Shown here piece by piece: positions 28,678 through 41,575 of a stretch of DNA of 64,000 nt. The DNA comes from Deinococcus sp. KNUC1210 (GTDB lineage Bacteria; Deinococcota; Deinococci; Deinococcales; Deinococcaceae), in assembly GCF_022344005.1 (NCBI RefSeq), contig NZ_CP092190.1:2433001-2497000 (forward strand), in the 5' to 3' direction. Below the pieces are notes generated by a model. That model saw nothing but the letters and a program-made list of their open reading frames with translations. It had not been told where the DNA came from and ran no database searches. Position 1 is the first letter of the stretch. Every line of letters begins with the position of its first letter. The position numbers and the translations under genes are program-made.

Positions 28678-29655
28678 ATGAATAACCCCTACGGTTACAT
28701 CAACGGGCGCGTCCGCATGATGCGGGTCGAGCTGCTGGAAAGCCGCTCGCTCGACGAGGCGCAGAACGCTGCCACCTATCCGGAGTACCTGCGTCAGATC
28801 AGTGAAACGTCGCTGCGCGAAGATCTGGGCGAAGCCACGGCGCAGGGCGCTGGCCTGGGACAGCTCGACGAAGCGCTCAGCCGCAACTATCTGCGGAGCG
28901 TGCAGAAACTCCGCAGCATCGTGACCGGGCAGCCAGCGCAGGAAGTCGAGGCGCTGCTGCTGCGCTACGACCTTCAGAACGTCAAGACGCTGGTGCGCGG
29001 CGTGCTGACCGGGCGCACCTCCGACGACATCGTGGGCGGTCTGATTCCGGCGGGCACGATTCCCTGGAGTGCGTTGCAGGCGGCGGCCCAGAGTACTGAC
29101 GTTCCCAGCCTTGCCCAGACGCTCAGCGTGGCGGGCGGCAAGATGGGCGGCGTGCTGCGGGCAGCCGTATCGGGCGGAGCTGCGGTCATGCTCGATCTGG
29201 AAGTGGCGCTTGATCAGGGTTACTACCGCTCGGTGCTGGCAGGTGTGCGCGGCGCAGCAGTGCGGCGTTATTTCACCCGTGAAATCGATCTGCGAAATCT
29301 GCTGATCGCCCGTCAGCTTCGGGGCAGCGCTGCCACCAACCGCTATTTCATTCCGGGGGGCCGCGACGTGACCGAAAGCGACTTCCTGCGAATCGCGGGC
29401 GGCGACAACGGCACGGTTTCCGATCTGGCGCCGGTGCTGGAAGCGCCCGACCTGGGCACCGCCGAGGCCATCGTGCGTCGCCAGCTCAACGAGTCGTCGC
29501 GCAACGTCGCCATGAGCGATCCGCTGGGGCCGGGCGTGGCACTCGATTACCTGCGCCGCAAGGAACAGGAGATCGCCCGACTGCGTCTGGTGGGCCGTGC
29601 CAAGTTCTACGGCCTGAGCAAAGAAGAGCTGGCAAGGGAGTTGCAAGGTGCATAA
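28678..29655 (+). CDS. atpC: V/A-type ATPase subunit C (central-axis cap)
   Basis: This 325-residue helical protein contains VEALLLRYDLQNVKTLVRGV and YYRSVLAGVRGAAVRRYFTR, typical of subunit C/d. It is the funnel that couples the central shaft D-F to the rotating ring. The next gene starts at a GTG overlapping its end by 8 nt. Confidence 0.92.
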   Translation: MNNPYGYINGRVRMMRVELLESRSLDEAQNAATYPEYLRQISETSLREDLGEATAQGAGLGQLDEALSRNYLRSVQKLRSIVTGQPAQEVEALLLRYDLQNVKTLVRGVLTGRTSDDIVGGLIPAGTIPWSALQAAAQSTDVPSLAQTLSVAGGKMGGVLRAAVSGGAAVMLDLEVALDQGYYRSVLAGVRGAAVRRYFTREIDLRNLLIARQLRGSAATNRYFIPGGRDVTESDFLRIAGGDNGTVSDLAPVLEAPDLGTAEAIVRRQLNESSRNVAMSDPLGPGVALDYLRRKEQEIARLRLVGRAKFYGLSKEELARELQGA

Positions 29656-29974
29656 GGTCGTCGTTCTGACCGATTCCGAGAGCGCGACCGGGTTCCGCCT
29701 GGCGGGAAGCGAAGTGGTCGATACCACCCCTGAACGGGCGGTGGCCGATCTGGAGCGCCTGATCACCCAGGGCAACTACGGCCTGATCGCCATCGACCAG
29801 AGCCTGATTTCTGATCCGGCGAAGGCGGTAGAGCGGGCCATGCGTGGCCGTGACCTGCCGATCCTGCTGCCGATTCCCAGCCTTCAGGACGCCTTCTCAG
29901 AGCAGACTGTGGACGCCAAGGCGTACATGGGCAAGCTGGTGCGTGACACCATCGGCTTCGACATCAAACTATAG
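29648..29974 (+). CDS. atpF: V/A-type ATPase subunit F
   Basis: This 108-residue protein starts at GTG (29648), overlapping subunit C. VVLTDSESATGFRLAGSEVV and YGLIAIDQSL are family features. F binds the central shaft D and modulates ATP hydrolysis. It is followed by a 114-bp spacer with a hairpin before subunit A. Confidence 0.92.
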   Translation: MHKVVVLTDSESATGFRLAGSEVVDTTPERAVADLERLITQGNYGLIAIDQSLISDPAKAVERAMRGRDLPILLPIPSLQDAFSEQTVDAKAYMGKLVRDTIGFDIKL

Positions 29975-29991
29975 GCTATGAGCAGTCAGCC

Positions 29992-30049
29992 ATGAGCTAT
30001 GAGCGAACCGCTTGCGCCCTGTCCCAAGCAGCTTCCGTTCATAGCTCAT
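29992..30049. repeat. Inverted repeat between atpF and atpA
   Basis: ATGAGCTATGAGCG (29992-30005) pairs with 30036-30049 over 14 bp with one G-U. The core 11 bp are perfect. A partial direct copy, GGCTATGAGC, precedes it at about 29974. It could be an mRNA processing or stability hairpin, or a short mobile repeat. Confidence 0.65.
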
Positions 30050-30088
30050 AGCCCAGCGCTTCACCGCCTCTATTCAAGGGAGTACCAC

Positions 30089-33258
<3,170 letters not shown>

Positions 33259-33260
33259 GG

Positions 33261-33327
33261 GATGAGTGCGCGGGCTGAGGGGGCGTTGTCAACACAGACA
33301 GCTGATACCTCGTCCTGCGCGCTCATC
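33261..33327. repeat. Inverted repeat between atpB and atpD
   Basis: GATGAGTGCGCGGG (33261-33274) pairs with CCTGCGCGCTCATC (33314-33327) over 14 positions, two of them G-U, across a 39-nt loop. It sits 3 nt after the atpB stop. Confidence 0.55.
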
Positions 33328-33351
33328 ACTGGAGAGGGGAGGTGAATTGTT

Positions 33352-34035
<684 letters not shown>

Positions 34036-34060
34036 AGACAGGTGTGACGAGACCGAGATG

Positions 34061-34091
34061 CAGCCACTTCTGAACGGGAGTGGCTGTTTTT
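34061..34091 (+). terminator. Intrinsic terminator of the V/A-ATPase operon
   Basis: The stem CAGCCACTTC (34061-34070) / GGAGTGGCTG (34077-34086), with one U-G pair, is followed by TTTTTC. Confidence 0.88.
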
Positions 34092-34097
34092 CTTGTG

Positions 34098-34658
34098 TTA
34101 TTGGGGTATGTGGCCGGTCAGGGTGGTTCGCACGGTCGCCAGATCGACCCCGTGAAAAAAGCGCGGCAGATCGGTCATGCCCCTGAGAGCCTGCTGAATC
34201 CACTCAGCACGGACGTCTCCTTCGCTGAGCAGATATTCTTCGACAATCCAACGCGGCTCGGTGCCCAGAATGCTGAGCAGGGCTGCGACCACCACGCCGG
34301 TTCTGTCCTTGCCCGACGTGCAGTGAACGAGAACCGGGAACGTCAGTGTGCCTTGTTCAAAGACAGAAATGACCTCGTTCAGCCAGCGCCGAACACGCCG
34401 ATTTGTCGTGTCGTAGTTTTCCAGATCGTTCGGAGCTGGGAGATGGAGCACCTGAGCGCCGAAGGTTTGCCGCTCTGGCCCACGCCGCAGATTGAGGATG
34501 GTGCCGGGCCGTCCGATGTCTGCCGGAGTCTCCACGAAATCGAGCTTGCCACCCCGCAGGAGCCGTCCGGCAGGCAGGGGAGAAGCATCGGTCAGCAGGC
34601 TGAGGTATTCACCCACATCCCGGAAATTGACGCAGCCCGCCGAAGAATCAAGCTCCAC
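34098..34658 (-). CDS. Protein-tyrosine phosphatase family protein
   Basis: This 186-residue protein starts at GTG (34658), 5 nt after the HD-protein stop, so it is likely co-translated. The signature HCTSGKDRTGVVVAALL is the Cys-x5-Arg P-loop of tyrosine-phosphatase-like enzymes (Tyr_phosphatase_3 type). The N-terminal NFRDVGEYLS is also typical of this group. Substrates may be phosphotyrosine or a lipid/sugar phosphate; this cannot be told from the sequence. It is the third gene of a nucleoside hydrolase-HD-phosphatase unit. Confidence 0.87.
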   Translation of the reverse strand: MELDSSAGCVNFRDVGEYLSLLTDASPLPAGRLLRGGKLDFVETPADIGRPGTILNLRRGPERQTFGAQVLHLPAPNDLENYDTTNRRVRRWLNEVISVFEQGTLTFPVLVHCTSGKDRTGVVVAALLSILGTEPRWIVEEYLLSEGDVRAEWIQQALRGMTDLPRFFHGVDLATVRTTLTGHIPQ

Positions 34659-34663
34659 GTTCG

Positions 34664-35257
34664 TCAGGCGTCAGGCTGGTCTTCAGAATCCCTTTCTCTG
34701 AGACGGGCCAGCGCTGCCTCCAGATTCACACGTGCCCCCGCCTCCAGCTCTGCGAATTCTGGCGTGCTGTAGATTCGGTCTCTGCTCAAAAAGCCCTGCA
34801 ACACGGCTGTTCTGCCTGTCCGGTACGCGGGCCAAGCCACGAAGCCGTATTCCTGCCGGATGGCCCGCTCGTACTGCCAGAAAGCCAGGGCCGGTGCGCC
34901 CAGGATGCTCAGATCGGCGTCGATCAGCAGGGCTTCGGGGCGGGTAGACGGGGGAGAGGTGTGGCGCGTGGCGAGGATCAGCGCCCGAACTTCTTGCCGC
35001 AGCTCGGATGGTGTGGAGGCAGTGGAAAGCCAGTCATCGAAGATGTCGGCGCTCTGCTCCTCGTTGTCGTGGCGCTGCGGATCGTAGATCAGGTCGTGGC
35101 CCCACACTGCCAGGGCCAGCGCAGACGTGAGTACGCGGCGAGTTTCCAGGGCGCTCAGCATGTTCTGGATGTGTGTGAGATTGTGATAGGCCCGCTCCGG
35201 CTGCATATAAAAGGGCGTGCAGTACGCCTGCGCCGCTGCCAGCAGTTCGGCATTCAT
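34664..35257 (-). CDS. HD-domain metal-dependent phosphohydrolase
   Basis: This 197-residue protein starts at the ATG at 35257, overlapping the nucleoside hydrolase stop by 4 nt (ATGA). YHNLTHIQNML and the HD pair in WGHDLIYD are the metal ligands of HD hydrolases, with RHDNEEQSADIF and a later DADLSILG. The group includes nucleotidases and (p)ppGpp-like hydrolases. The long upstream frame is a shadow of the hydrolase gene. Confidence 0.85.
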   Translation of the reverse strand: MNAELLAAAQAYCTPFYMQPERAYHNLTHIQNMLSALETRRVLTSALALAVWGHDLIYDPQRHDNEEQSADIFDDWLSTASTPSELRQEVRALILATRHTSPPSTRPEALLIDADLSILGAPALAFWQYERAIRQEYGFVAWPAYRTGRTAVLQGFLSRDRIYSTPEFAELEAGARVNLEAALARLRERDSEDQPDA

Positions 35258-36180
35258 CGCAGGCGCTCGTGCAGCAGCGCGTAGACACCGTCCTCGTCGG
35301 CACGGGTGGCAAGCTGCACGTTGGGCGCACCGTCTTCCAGCGTGGTCATGCCAGACCGCTCGCCATCGTCGATATTGACGTGAACGCGGGCCGCCTCCAG
35401 TGTAAACAGTTCGGGGCGCAGCAGGTAGGCGACAGTACAGGGGTCGTGCAGCGCTCCGACACGCTGATCTCGCACCTCGATGCGGTTCAGGTAGTCGGCC
35501 AGCATGTCGGCGCACAGTGCAGCGGTGGGCGTACCCAGCGCGTGCAGCGCCGCCACCCTCTCGCGGGTCACGCGCACCTGCCGCGTCAGGTTCAGGCCGA
35601 ACAGCACCACCCGTGCGCCGCTTTCCAGCACCACCCGCAGCGCGTGGGGATCGGCGTAGGTGTTGAATTCGGCGTAGGGCGTCACGTTGCCGAGCTTGGG
35701 GGCGTTCACGTCCAGGCTGCCACCCATGATCACCACTTCCTTCAGCCGCGCCAGACAGCCGGGATCGAGCCGTTCGGCCAGCGCCAGATTGGTGACCGGC
35801 CCAGTGGCACACACTGTCAGTTCGCCGCTGAACTCCCGGCTGAGCTGACTCAGGGCAAGGGCGGCGTGCAGCGCTTCCGGCTGCTTCGCGGTTTCCGGCA
35901 GGGTCACGCTGCCCAGACCGCCGCGCCCATGAATCTCGGGGGCGTATACCGGGGCACGGACGAGCGGCGCGGCGGCTCCCGCATAGAGCGGCACTTCGGG
36001 GCGGCCCGCGAAGGCCAGCAGTTCCAGACCGTTGCTCGTGGTGTCGTTCAGGGCGACATTGCCGTGGGTGGTGGTCACGGCCCGCAGCGAGAGTTCCGGG
36101 CTGTGCAGGGCCAGCAGCAGCGCCACCGCGTCGTCGATACCGGGGTCGCAGTCGTGAACAAGCGGTTGAAGCGGGGTCAT
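35254..36180 (-). CDS. Inosine/uridine-preferring nucleoside hydrolase
   Basis: This 308-residue protein has the calcium-binding DCDPGIDDAVALLLALHSPE at its start, the diagnostic N-terminal motif of nucleoside hydrolases. TTTHGNVALNDTTSNGLELL and VIMGGSLDVNAPKLGNVTPY follow at family positions. It splits ribonucleosides into base and ribose for salvage. A TAGACT box lies 6 nt before the ATG. It heads a three-gene minus-strand operon. Confidence 0.93.
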   Translation of the reverse strand: MTPLQPLVHDCDPGIDDAVALLLALHSPELSLRAVTTTHGNVALNDTTSNGLELLAFAGRPEVPLYAGAAAPLVRAPVYAPEIHGRGGLGSVTLPETAKQPEALHAALALSQLSREFSGELTVCATGPVTNLALAERLDPGCLARLKEVVIMGGSLDVNAPKLGNVTPYAEFNTYADPHALRVVLESGARVVLFGLNLTRQVRVTRERVAALHALGTPTAALCADMLADYLNRIEVRDQRVGALHDPCTVAYLLRPELFTLEAARVHVNIDDGERSGMTTLEDGAPNVQLATRADEDGVYALLHERLR

Positions 36181-36186
36181 GGAAGA

Positions 36187-36192
36187 AGTCTA
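36187..36192 (-). promoter_or_regulatory. -10 box of the nucleoside hydrolase operon
   Basis: Minus strand TAGACT lies 6 nt before the ATG at 36180. Confidence 0.5.
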
Positions 36193-36223
36193 GCCTGCCC
36201 GCCGGGAAGTGGCAGACTGGGGT

Positions 36224-37321
36224 ATGAGCCAGCCGCCCGACCCGTGGAAATCTGCGCCCGTTCCGGTATCCCGTCCCCCGGCTGCGGGAACGCCTGCTCT
36301 GGACGCCTGGGGTCGCCCACTGCTGGGTTCCGATCCGGAGCAAAACCGCAACGACCTGCGCCGCAGCACGGCCCGGCTGGGTGTGTGTCTGGCGGTGCTG
36401 AGCTGGGCGCTGCTGATCGTTGGCGTACTGTCGGCGCTGGGGGTGGTGTTCGGGACGCTGGGTGTCTGGCGTCTGCTGACTCTGCAAGACGCCTCACTGC
36501 ACCTGCCGCCGCAGATTCCCTGGCTGCTGGGCCTTGCCGGGCTGCTGATCCTGGTGCTGTACGGTCTGTATGCCTGGGTGCTGCGCTGGGCCAGAGAGCT
36601 GATCGTGCGGCTGGGCCACTGGGCCGTGCAGGGTCTGGCGGCTCCGGCACCCGACGCGGCCCGGCTGGAGACGCTGCGCCGGACGCTGGCGGGCTGGCTG
36701 ACCTTCGGGCAGTGGGGCAGCGTGCTGGCCGGTGTTCTGGGTGTGCTGCTGGTACCGATCAGCGCCGTATGGAGCCAGCGACTGGCTGAGCATCTGGGCC
36801 GCTCGCTCGGTTCGCCGGGACAGGTGGATGTCTCGACGTCTCCGGCGTTCATCGCCTTTCAAACCGTTTCGGCGCTGCTGTCCAGTCTGCCGGGCATCGT
36901 CATCACCTGGCTGATTCTGGGCGCCGTCCGCCGCTTCATGACCCTGGCTGTCAGCCGGGCACGCGGGCTGACGGCGCCGCTCCTGCCCGCTGCCACCACC
37001 GTGAGCGGCTGGTTTCTGGGTTGCCTGATCCTGCTCGGTCTGAGTCTGCTCGGTCTGCTCACAAACTTCGTGCTGCTGGGCGTGTTTGGAGCGTTCCTCA
37101 GGACGACGCTGGACCGGAAGGCGGCCTCCGGACTGCCGCAGGACTGGCAGAGTGTGCTGCCAGACGGTTGGGCGAACGTGGTCTCGTGGGGTCTGGGGGC
37201 TCTGCTGGTGGTGGTGGTCGTCGGCATGCTGGTCACGGTGCTGCTGTTCTGTCTTCTGCTGTGGTCGCGCAGCTACGCTACGGCTCTGGCCCGTGAACTC
37301 GACGCTCGCCCGGCAGCCTGA
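36224..37321 (+). CDS. Multi-pass membrane protein of unknown function
   Basis: The start is the ATG at 36224 or a GTG at 36209. The ~365-residue product has a soluble Pro-rich N-terminus (~50 residues) and about six hydrophobic segments (e.g. VLSWALLIVGVLSALGVVFG and LLIILVLYGLY-like stretches). No catalytic or transporter motif was recognised. It may be an envelope or transport accessory protein. Confidence 0.75.
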   Translation: MSQPPDPWKSAPVPVSRPPAAGTPALDAWGRPLLGSDPEQNRNDLRRSTARLGVCLAVLSWALLIVGVLSALGVVFGTLGVWRLLTLQDASLHLPPQIPWLLGLAGLLILVLYGLYAWVLRWARELIVRLGHWAVQGLAAPAPDAARLETLRRTLAGWLTFGQWGSVLAGVLGVLLVPISAVWSQRLAEHLGRSLGSPGQVDVSTSPAFIAFQTVSALLSSLPGIVITWLILGAVRRFMTLAVSRARGLTAPLLPAATTVSGWFLGCLILLGLSLLGLLTNFVLLGVFGAFLRTTLDRKAASGLPQDWQSVLPDGWANVVSWGLGALLVVVVVGMLVTVLLFCLLLWSRSYATALARELDARPAA

Positions 37322-37361
37322 GCATTTGTTGAGGGAGCGGGTCGCCCAGCCGTGCAGGGAC

Positions 37362-37367
37362 TACAAT
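37362..37367 (+). promoter_or_regulatory. -10 box of the small acidic protein gene
   Basis: TACAAT ends 5 nt before the ATG at 37373 and is independent support that this short frame is real. Confidence 0.45.
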
Positions 37368-37372
37368 GCAGC

Positions 37373-37564
37373 ATGTCCAATCCACCCAGCAGACAGCCGG
37401 ACGCCCGGCAGGAAGATGCGGGCGATCAGCAGGCTCCTGAGATCGTCATTTCGGGCGTGGACGAGCCGGAGCCGGGTCAGCACAACCTGACGCCCACCGA
37501 GGAAGCCGCCGAGCGCATGAAGCTTCAGAAGGAACGCGACGACCCGGAAGACGAGGACGGCTGA
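37373..37564 (+). CDS. Small acidic protein
   Basis: This is a 63-residue, strongly acidic, probably disordered protein ending KERDDPEDEDG. It begins at ATG 37373 right after a TACAAT box. There is no recognised domain. The promoter spacing and position before a terminator argue for a real gene. Possible roles, such as a chaperone-like or binding peptide, are only speculation. Confidence 0.55.
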   Translation: MSNPPSRQPDARQEDAGDQQAPEIVISGVDEPEPGQHNLTPTEEAAERMKLQKERDDPEDEDG

Positions 37565-37607
37565 AGCCCGAAACGGGAGGACAGACGGACCGAGCAGCAA
37601 AAGAAAG

Positions 37608-37632
37608 CGGGCGAATCACGAAGGTTCGCCCG
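37608..37632. terminator. Convergent terminator between the small acidic gene and the Sel1 gene
   Basis: CGGGCGAA / TTCGCCCG form an 8-bp stem. On the minus strand it is followed by CTTTCTTTTGC, so it probably terminates the Sel1-repeat gene. Confidence 0.65.
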
Positions 37633-37650
37633 TTCTGCTGCCGATCTGCT

Positions 37651-39876
37651 TCAGCGGCCCAGTTTTTTTAGTTCTGTCTGCGCGGTCGTGTCTCCCTGAG
37701 CCGCAGCCTTGCGAAACCACGCGGTCGCCTGACTCAGGTTTTTGCTCACGCCGGTTCCGGTCTTGTAGAGCAGGCCGAGATTGGTCTGGGCGGGCGCATA
37801 GTTCTGGGCAGCGGCCTTCTGGTACAGGGCGAGCGCCTGCTTTACGTCCTTGCCGACGCCTCGTCCACTCTGGTACAGCTGCCCCAGGTGGGTCTGGGCA
37901 GAGGCGTTTTCCTGGGCGGCAGCCTTGCGGTACCACACGGCGGCCTGTTTCAGATCCTTGGCGACACCTTCGCCACGTTCGTACAGCGTGCCCAGACTGT
38001 CCTGACCCCGGGGATTGCCCTGATCGGCGGCCTTGCGGTACCACGCGGCGGCCTGTCCAGCGTTTCGGGCGACGCCTGTTCCCTTGCGGTACAGGTCCCC
38101 CAGATTGACCTGTGCGAGGGCGTATCCCTGATCGGCAGCCTTGCGGTACAGACTGACAGCCTGCGCCATGTCCTTTTTCGTGCCCTGGCCCGATTCGTAC
38201 AGGTATCCCAGGTTGTTCTGGGCGCGGGCATAGCCCTGGTCGGCGGCCTTCTTGTACCACACGTAGGCCTGAGCGTTGTCTGTCGCCACGCCGTCTCCGA
38301 AGTAGTAGGCATTGCCCAGGGCATTCTGGGCGCGGGCGTAGCCCTGATTGGCAGCCAGCCGGTAGGAGGTCACGGCCCGCTTCAGATCGCGGGGAACGCC
38401 CTCGCCGTTGGCGTAGACGATGCCCAGGTCGTACTGCGCTGGCGCGTAGGTCTGGTCGGCGGCTTTCTGATACCAGCTCAGCGCCTGCCTGTAATCCTGG
38501 CGCACGCCCAAGCCGTCGGAATAGAGCTGGCCTAGCCGGTCCTGAGCGCGTGGATCGTCCTGCTCGGCTGCCAGACGGTACCACTCGGCGGCCTGCTTCA
38601 CGTCCTGTTTGACCCCGATGCCTTCCCGGAGGAAGTCACCCAGATAGACCTGCGCGGTGGCGTCGCCCCGCTCGGCGGCCTTGCGGTACAGATTGGCGGC
38701 CTGAAGATCGTCCTGAACGACGCCCTGTCCCCGCTCGTACATCAGCCCCAGATTGATCTGCCCCCGAGGATCGCCCTGATCGGCAGCCTTGCGGTACAGT
38801 TCGGCAGCGCGGACGACGTTCTTCGGCACACCCAGTCCGGCACGGTACAGATCGCCCAGATAATTCTGGCCCCGTGCAGAGCCCTGGTCGGCGGCCTGCT
38901 GATAGAGTTTCGCTGCCTGCGCGTAGTCCTGCTTTACACCCTGGCCGTTCTCGTACAGCACACCCAGCGACACCTGACCCTGCGCGTCGCCCTGCTCGGC
39001 AGCCTTGCCGTACCACGCGGCGGCCTGACCGAAGTTCTGCACCACACCCTGCCCCGATTCGTACAGGTAGCCCAGAGAGATCTGGCCCTCGGGATCGTTC
39101 TGGTCAGCTGCCTTTGCATACCACGCGGCGGCCTGCGCGAAGTCCTGCGCTACACTCTGCCCCGTTTCATACAGGTAGCCCAGACGGGTCTGGCCCTCGG
39201 GATCGTTCTGGTCAGCCGCCTGCTGATAGAGAGCCAGTGCCTGGCTGCTGTCCTGGCGAACGCCGTCGCCGTTTTCGTACAGCCGCCCCAGATCGACCTG
39301 CGCGGTGGGATAGCCCTGATCGCTGGCCTTCTGATACCACACGGCGGCCTGCACCGGGTTCTGGTCGAGGCTTTCGCCGATTTCGTACTGATAGCCCAGG
39401 AAATCCTGCGCGTAGTACGAGCCGCCCTCGGCAGCCGCCTTCATCAGTGCGTTGCCCTGCGCGGCATCTTTGTCGCTGCCCAGTCCGTACAGCAGCAGGC
39501 GGCCCAGGCAGTACAGCCCGTCTGGACTGTGCTGGTCGGCGGCCTGCTGGCACCACGCTTTTGCCTGTACGTAGTCCTGTTTGACGCCCTGGCCCATCAT
39601 CGTCATACGGCCCAGATAGAACTGCGCCGCTGCGTCGCCTGCCTGGGCGCGGGGCGTGAAGGCTGCCAGGGCCGCCGCGTAATCGGCGCGGTTGTAGGCT
39701 GCAACGCCAGGATCGGCAGCGGCGCGGGCCTGAAACGGCGTGTCAGCAGCGACAGGTGCTGTCTGAGGCGGTGCACTCTGAATGATCGGTGCAGGAGCCG
39801 GACTGGAATCTGTCTGAGCGCTGGCCTGACCGAGAAGCAGGAGCGTGAGGAAGACGGCTTGATATGAGGTTCGCAT
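37651..39876 (-). CDS. Secreted Sel1-repeat (TPR-like) protein
   Basis: The ATG at 39876 after AGGAG gives a 741-residue protein with a signal peptide (AVFLTLLLLGQASAQ). From about residue 80 to the end are roughly 18 Sel1-like repeats of ~36 residues (A-x-AQ-x-x-LG-x-LY-x-x-G-x-GV-x-x-D-x-x-QAAxWYRKAAxQG), with a partial repeat at the C-terminus. Such proteins form superhelical scaffolds for protein binding, often in signalling, cell division or secretion. As an exported protein it probably acts in the periplasm or cell envelope. The repeats are near-identical at the DNA level (108-bp period), so unequal crossover could change their number. Confidence 0.9.
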   Translation of the reverse strand: MRTSYQAVFLTLLLLGQASAQTDSSPAPAPIIQSAPPQTAPVAADTPFQARAAADPGVAAYNRADYAAALAAFTPRAQAGDAAAQFYLGRMTMMGQGVKQDYVQAKAWCQQAADQHSPDGLYCLGRLLLYGLGSDKDAAQGNALMKAAAEGGSYYAQDFLGYQYEIGESLDQNPVQAAVWYQKASDQGYPTAQVDLGRLYENGDGVRQDSSQALALYQQAADQNDPEGQTRLGYLYETGQSVAQDFAQAAAWYAKAADQNDPEGQISLGYLYESGQGVVQNFGQAAAWYGKAAEQGDAQGQVSLGVLYENGQGVKQDYAQAAKLYQQAADQGSARGQNYLGDLYRAGLGVPKNVVRAAELYRKAADQGDPRGQINLGLMYERGQGVVQDDLQAANLYRKAAERGDATAQVYLGDFLREGIGVKQDVKQAAEWYRLAAEQDDPRAQDRLGQLYSDGLGVRQDYRQALSWYQKAADQTYAPAQYDLGIVYANGEGVPRDLKRAVTSYRLAANQGYARAQNALGNAYYFGDGVATDNAQAYVWYKKAADQGYARAQNNLGYLYESGQGTKKDMAQAVSLYRKAADQGYALAQVNLGDLYRKGTGVARNAGQAAAWYRKAADQGNPRGQDSLGTLYERGEGVAKDLKQAAVWYRKAAAQENASAQTHLGQLYQSGRGVGKDVKQALALYQKAAAQNYAPAQTNLGLLYKTGTGVSKNLSQATAWFRKAAAQGDTTAQTELKKLGR

Positions 39877-39991
39877 GCAGACTCCTGAAGACCGGGCGCA
39901 CAGCTTGCATGCCCGGCGGCTGAATTTCTCAGACAGTATGCCTGCGGCGAGCGTGGATCTTGGGCGCATTTGAAGCCGAAGAGGCCCGGTT

Positions 39992-40987
39992 TCAGCCCAG
40001 TGCCGCTGCCACCTGCGCGACCCGCTCGGCCACACTGCCGCGCAGCACCGTGTAGGCAATCCCCCGCGTGTTCAGGTCCTGCAGGATATGGGCCTGCTGC
40101 ACCTCGCGCACGGCCTTGTTGCTGCGCCATCCGTCCTGCTCGAACTCGATGCCCGTGTCACATACGAATGTCTGCGCGTACCGCCCCCGGCATTCGTCGG
40201 CCAGAGCGTGCAGTTCGGGCAGCGCTGCGCCGCACAGCAGATAACTCCACATCAGGGTCGTGGCCGCGTCGGTGTCGCAGAACAGCCAGTAGTTGGCACG
40301 GCCCGACGCAGCGGCCTCTCGTTCCAGCGCCCGTTGTCCCAGCGCGATTTCCAGAAACTGATCCACGTTCAGCAGGCCGTTTTCGCGCTCGTACACGTCG
40401 CGTCCGTATTCGCGCACGCCCACCGTGCCGAAGTGCTGCGCCAGGGCCGCCGTCAGCGTGCTCTTGCCGGTGCTTTCTGCGCCTAGAATCACCACCCGCT
40501 GCACAAAATGGGCGTACACCAGAGGATTCAGGAACCGCCGCAGCTCGTGTGGCTCGGCCCGGATCGCCGTTCCCGACACCGGAACATGTCGGCGCTCGGG
40601 GTCGATCAGGCGGTGGGTCGCCCCGAGCGCCGCTGCAAAGCCCTCTCCATAGGCCTCGGAGGTGAAGACCGCGTCGGGGTGGATGTTCCACTCGTCCAGC
40701 ACGCCGCGCACGTAGGCGTTGTGTACCTCGGAGGGCGAACTGTCGAGCGGTGGTCTGGGCGCATCGGGCAGCAACTCCAGCTGCGGGTACAGGTGGGCCG
40801 GAAACACCTGCCGCAGCCAGCCACGCCGCAGCGGTGAGGGCATGTCGGGGAAATCGGGGCGGGCATAACACCACACGCTGACCCGCTCGCACTGGGCCAG
40901 CGCAGCGCGGATCAGATATTCGTGCCCGGCGTGCAGCGGCGCGAACTTGCCCACGATCAGGCCGTGTCGGAAGCGGGTGTCAGGCAA
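39992..40987 (-). CDS. nadR: NadR-type NMN adenylyltransferase / nicotinamide riboside kinase
   Basis: This 331-residue bifunctional enzyme has an N-terminal nucleotidyltransferase domain with an intact HxGH motif (VGKFAPLHAGHEYLIRAAL) and SGTAIR. Its C-terminal kinase domain has Walker A GAESTGKSTLT and REYGRDVYERE. It phosphorylates nicotinamide riboside to NMN and adenylates it to NAD+. The HTH repressor domain found in E. coli NadR is absent, so it is an enzyme only. The start overlaps pnuC by 8 nt; it is the last gene of the NAD operon. Confidence 0.94.
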   Translation of the reverse strand: MPDTRFRHGLIVGKFAPLHAGHEYLIRAALAQCERVSVWCYARPDFPDMPSPLRRGWLRQVFPAHLYPQLELLPDAPRPPLDSSPSEVHNAYVRGVLDEWNIHPDAVFTSEAYGEGFAAALGATHRLIDPERRHVPVSGTAIRAEPHELRRFLNPLVYAHFVQRVVILGAESTGKSTLTAALAQHFGTVGVREYGRDVYERENGLLNVDQFLEIALGQRALEREAAASGRANYWLFCDTDAATTLMWSYLLCGAALPELHALADECRGRYAQTFVCDTGIEFEQDGWRSNKAVREVQQAHILQDLNTRGIAYTVLRGSVAERVAQVAAALG

Positions 40988-41570
40988 GGGCCACCACCCG
41001 CCGCTCGTCCTGCCGCCACAGCCGCCAGCCGTACACGCTCATGGCCGCCAGCACGAACTGAAGTGCAAACAGCGCCCAGTACTGCGTATGCCAGTAATAC
41101 ACCGCGCCCACCGCGTTCGAGGCGATCCAGACCGGCCACGACCACGCCCAGCGCCGGGTGGTGCCGAAATTGGCGACGAGTTGCAGCACCACGACCACGA
41201 ACTGCACCCAGTTCCAGCCCGCCGAAAAATCGGTGACGGCGACGGTGAAGCCGAAAATCAGCAGACTGGCGACCCAGGTGACGCCGTACCAGAGCGGTTC
41301 GTTGAAGTTCAGTTCACCCCGGTCGCGGCGTTCTTCCAGCATCCAGAGGTACAGGCCGTGCAGCCCGAAGATCAGGTAACAGACCTGGAGGCCCGCCAGC
41401 ATCCACTGACTACCCGCCAGAAACAGCAGGAAATACGGTAACAGGGAGGCGTTGCTCCAGTGCCAGTAGGCGCGGCGTTTGGCAAAGAGAAACCACAGCG
41501 ATACCAGCACGCAGACTGCGCCGGAAAGGTCGAGCAGCCAGGATGGCAGAGAAGCAAGAAAATCAGCCAC
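40980..41570 (-). CDS. pnuC: Nicotinamide riboside transporter
   Basis: This 196-residue protein has about seven membrane segments. WHWSNASLLPYFLLFLAGSQ, the tryptophan-rich YYWHTQYWALFALQFVLAAM and GLYLWMLEERR are typical of PnuC. It takes up nicotinamide riboside by facilitated diffusion, trapped by the NadR kinase encoded directly downstream (8-nt overlap). It lies 5 nt after the NADAR gene. Confidence 0.93.
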   Translation of the reverse strand: MADFLASLPSWLLDLSGAVCVLVSLWFLFAKRRAYWHWSNASLLPYFLLFLAGSQWMLAGLQVCYLIFGLHGLYLWMLEERRDRGELNFNEPLWYGVTWVASLLIFGFTVAVTDFSAGWNWVQFVVVVLQLVANFGTTRRWAWSWPVWIASNAVGAVYYWHTQYWALFALQFVLAAMSVYGWRLWRQDERRVVALA

Positions 41571-41575
41571 AGTCT

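Noticed and set aside
28114..29775. 553-codon minus-strand open frame opposite atpE-atpC
   Set aside because: It spans several clear ATPase genes and has a His/Arg-rich, domainless product.
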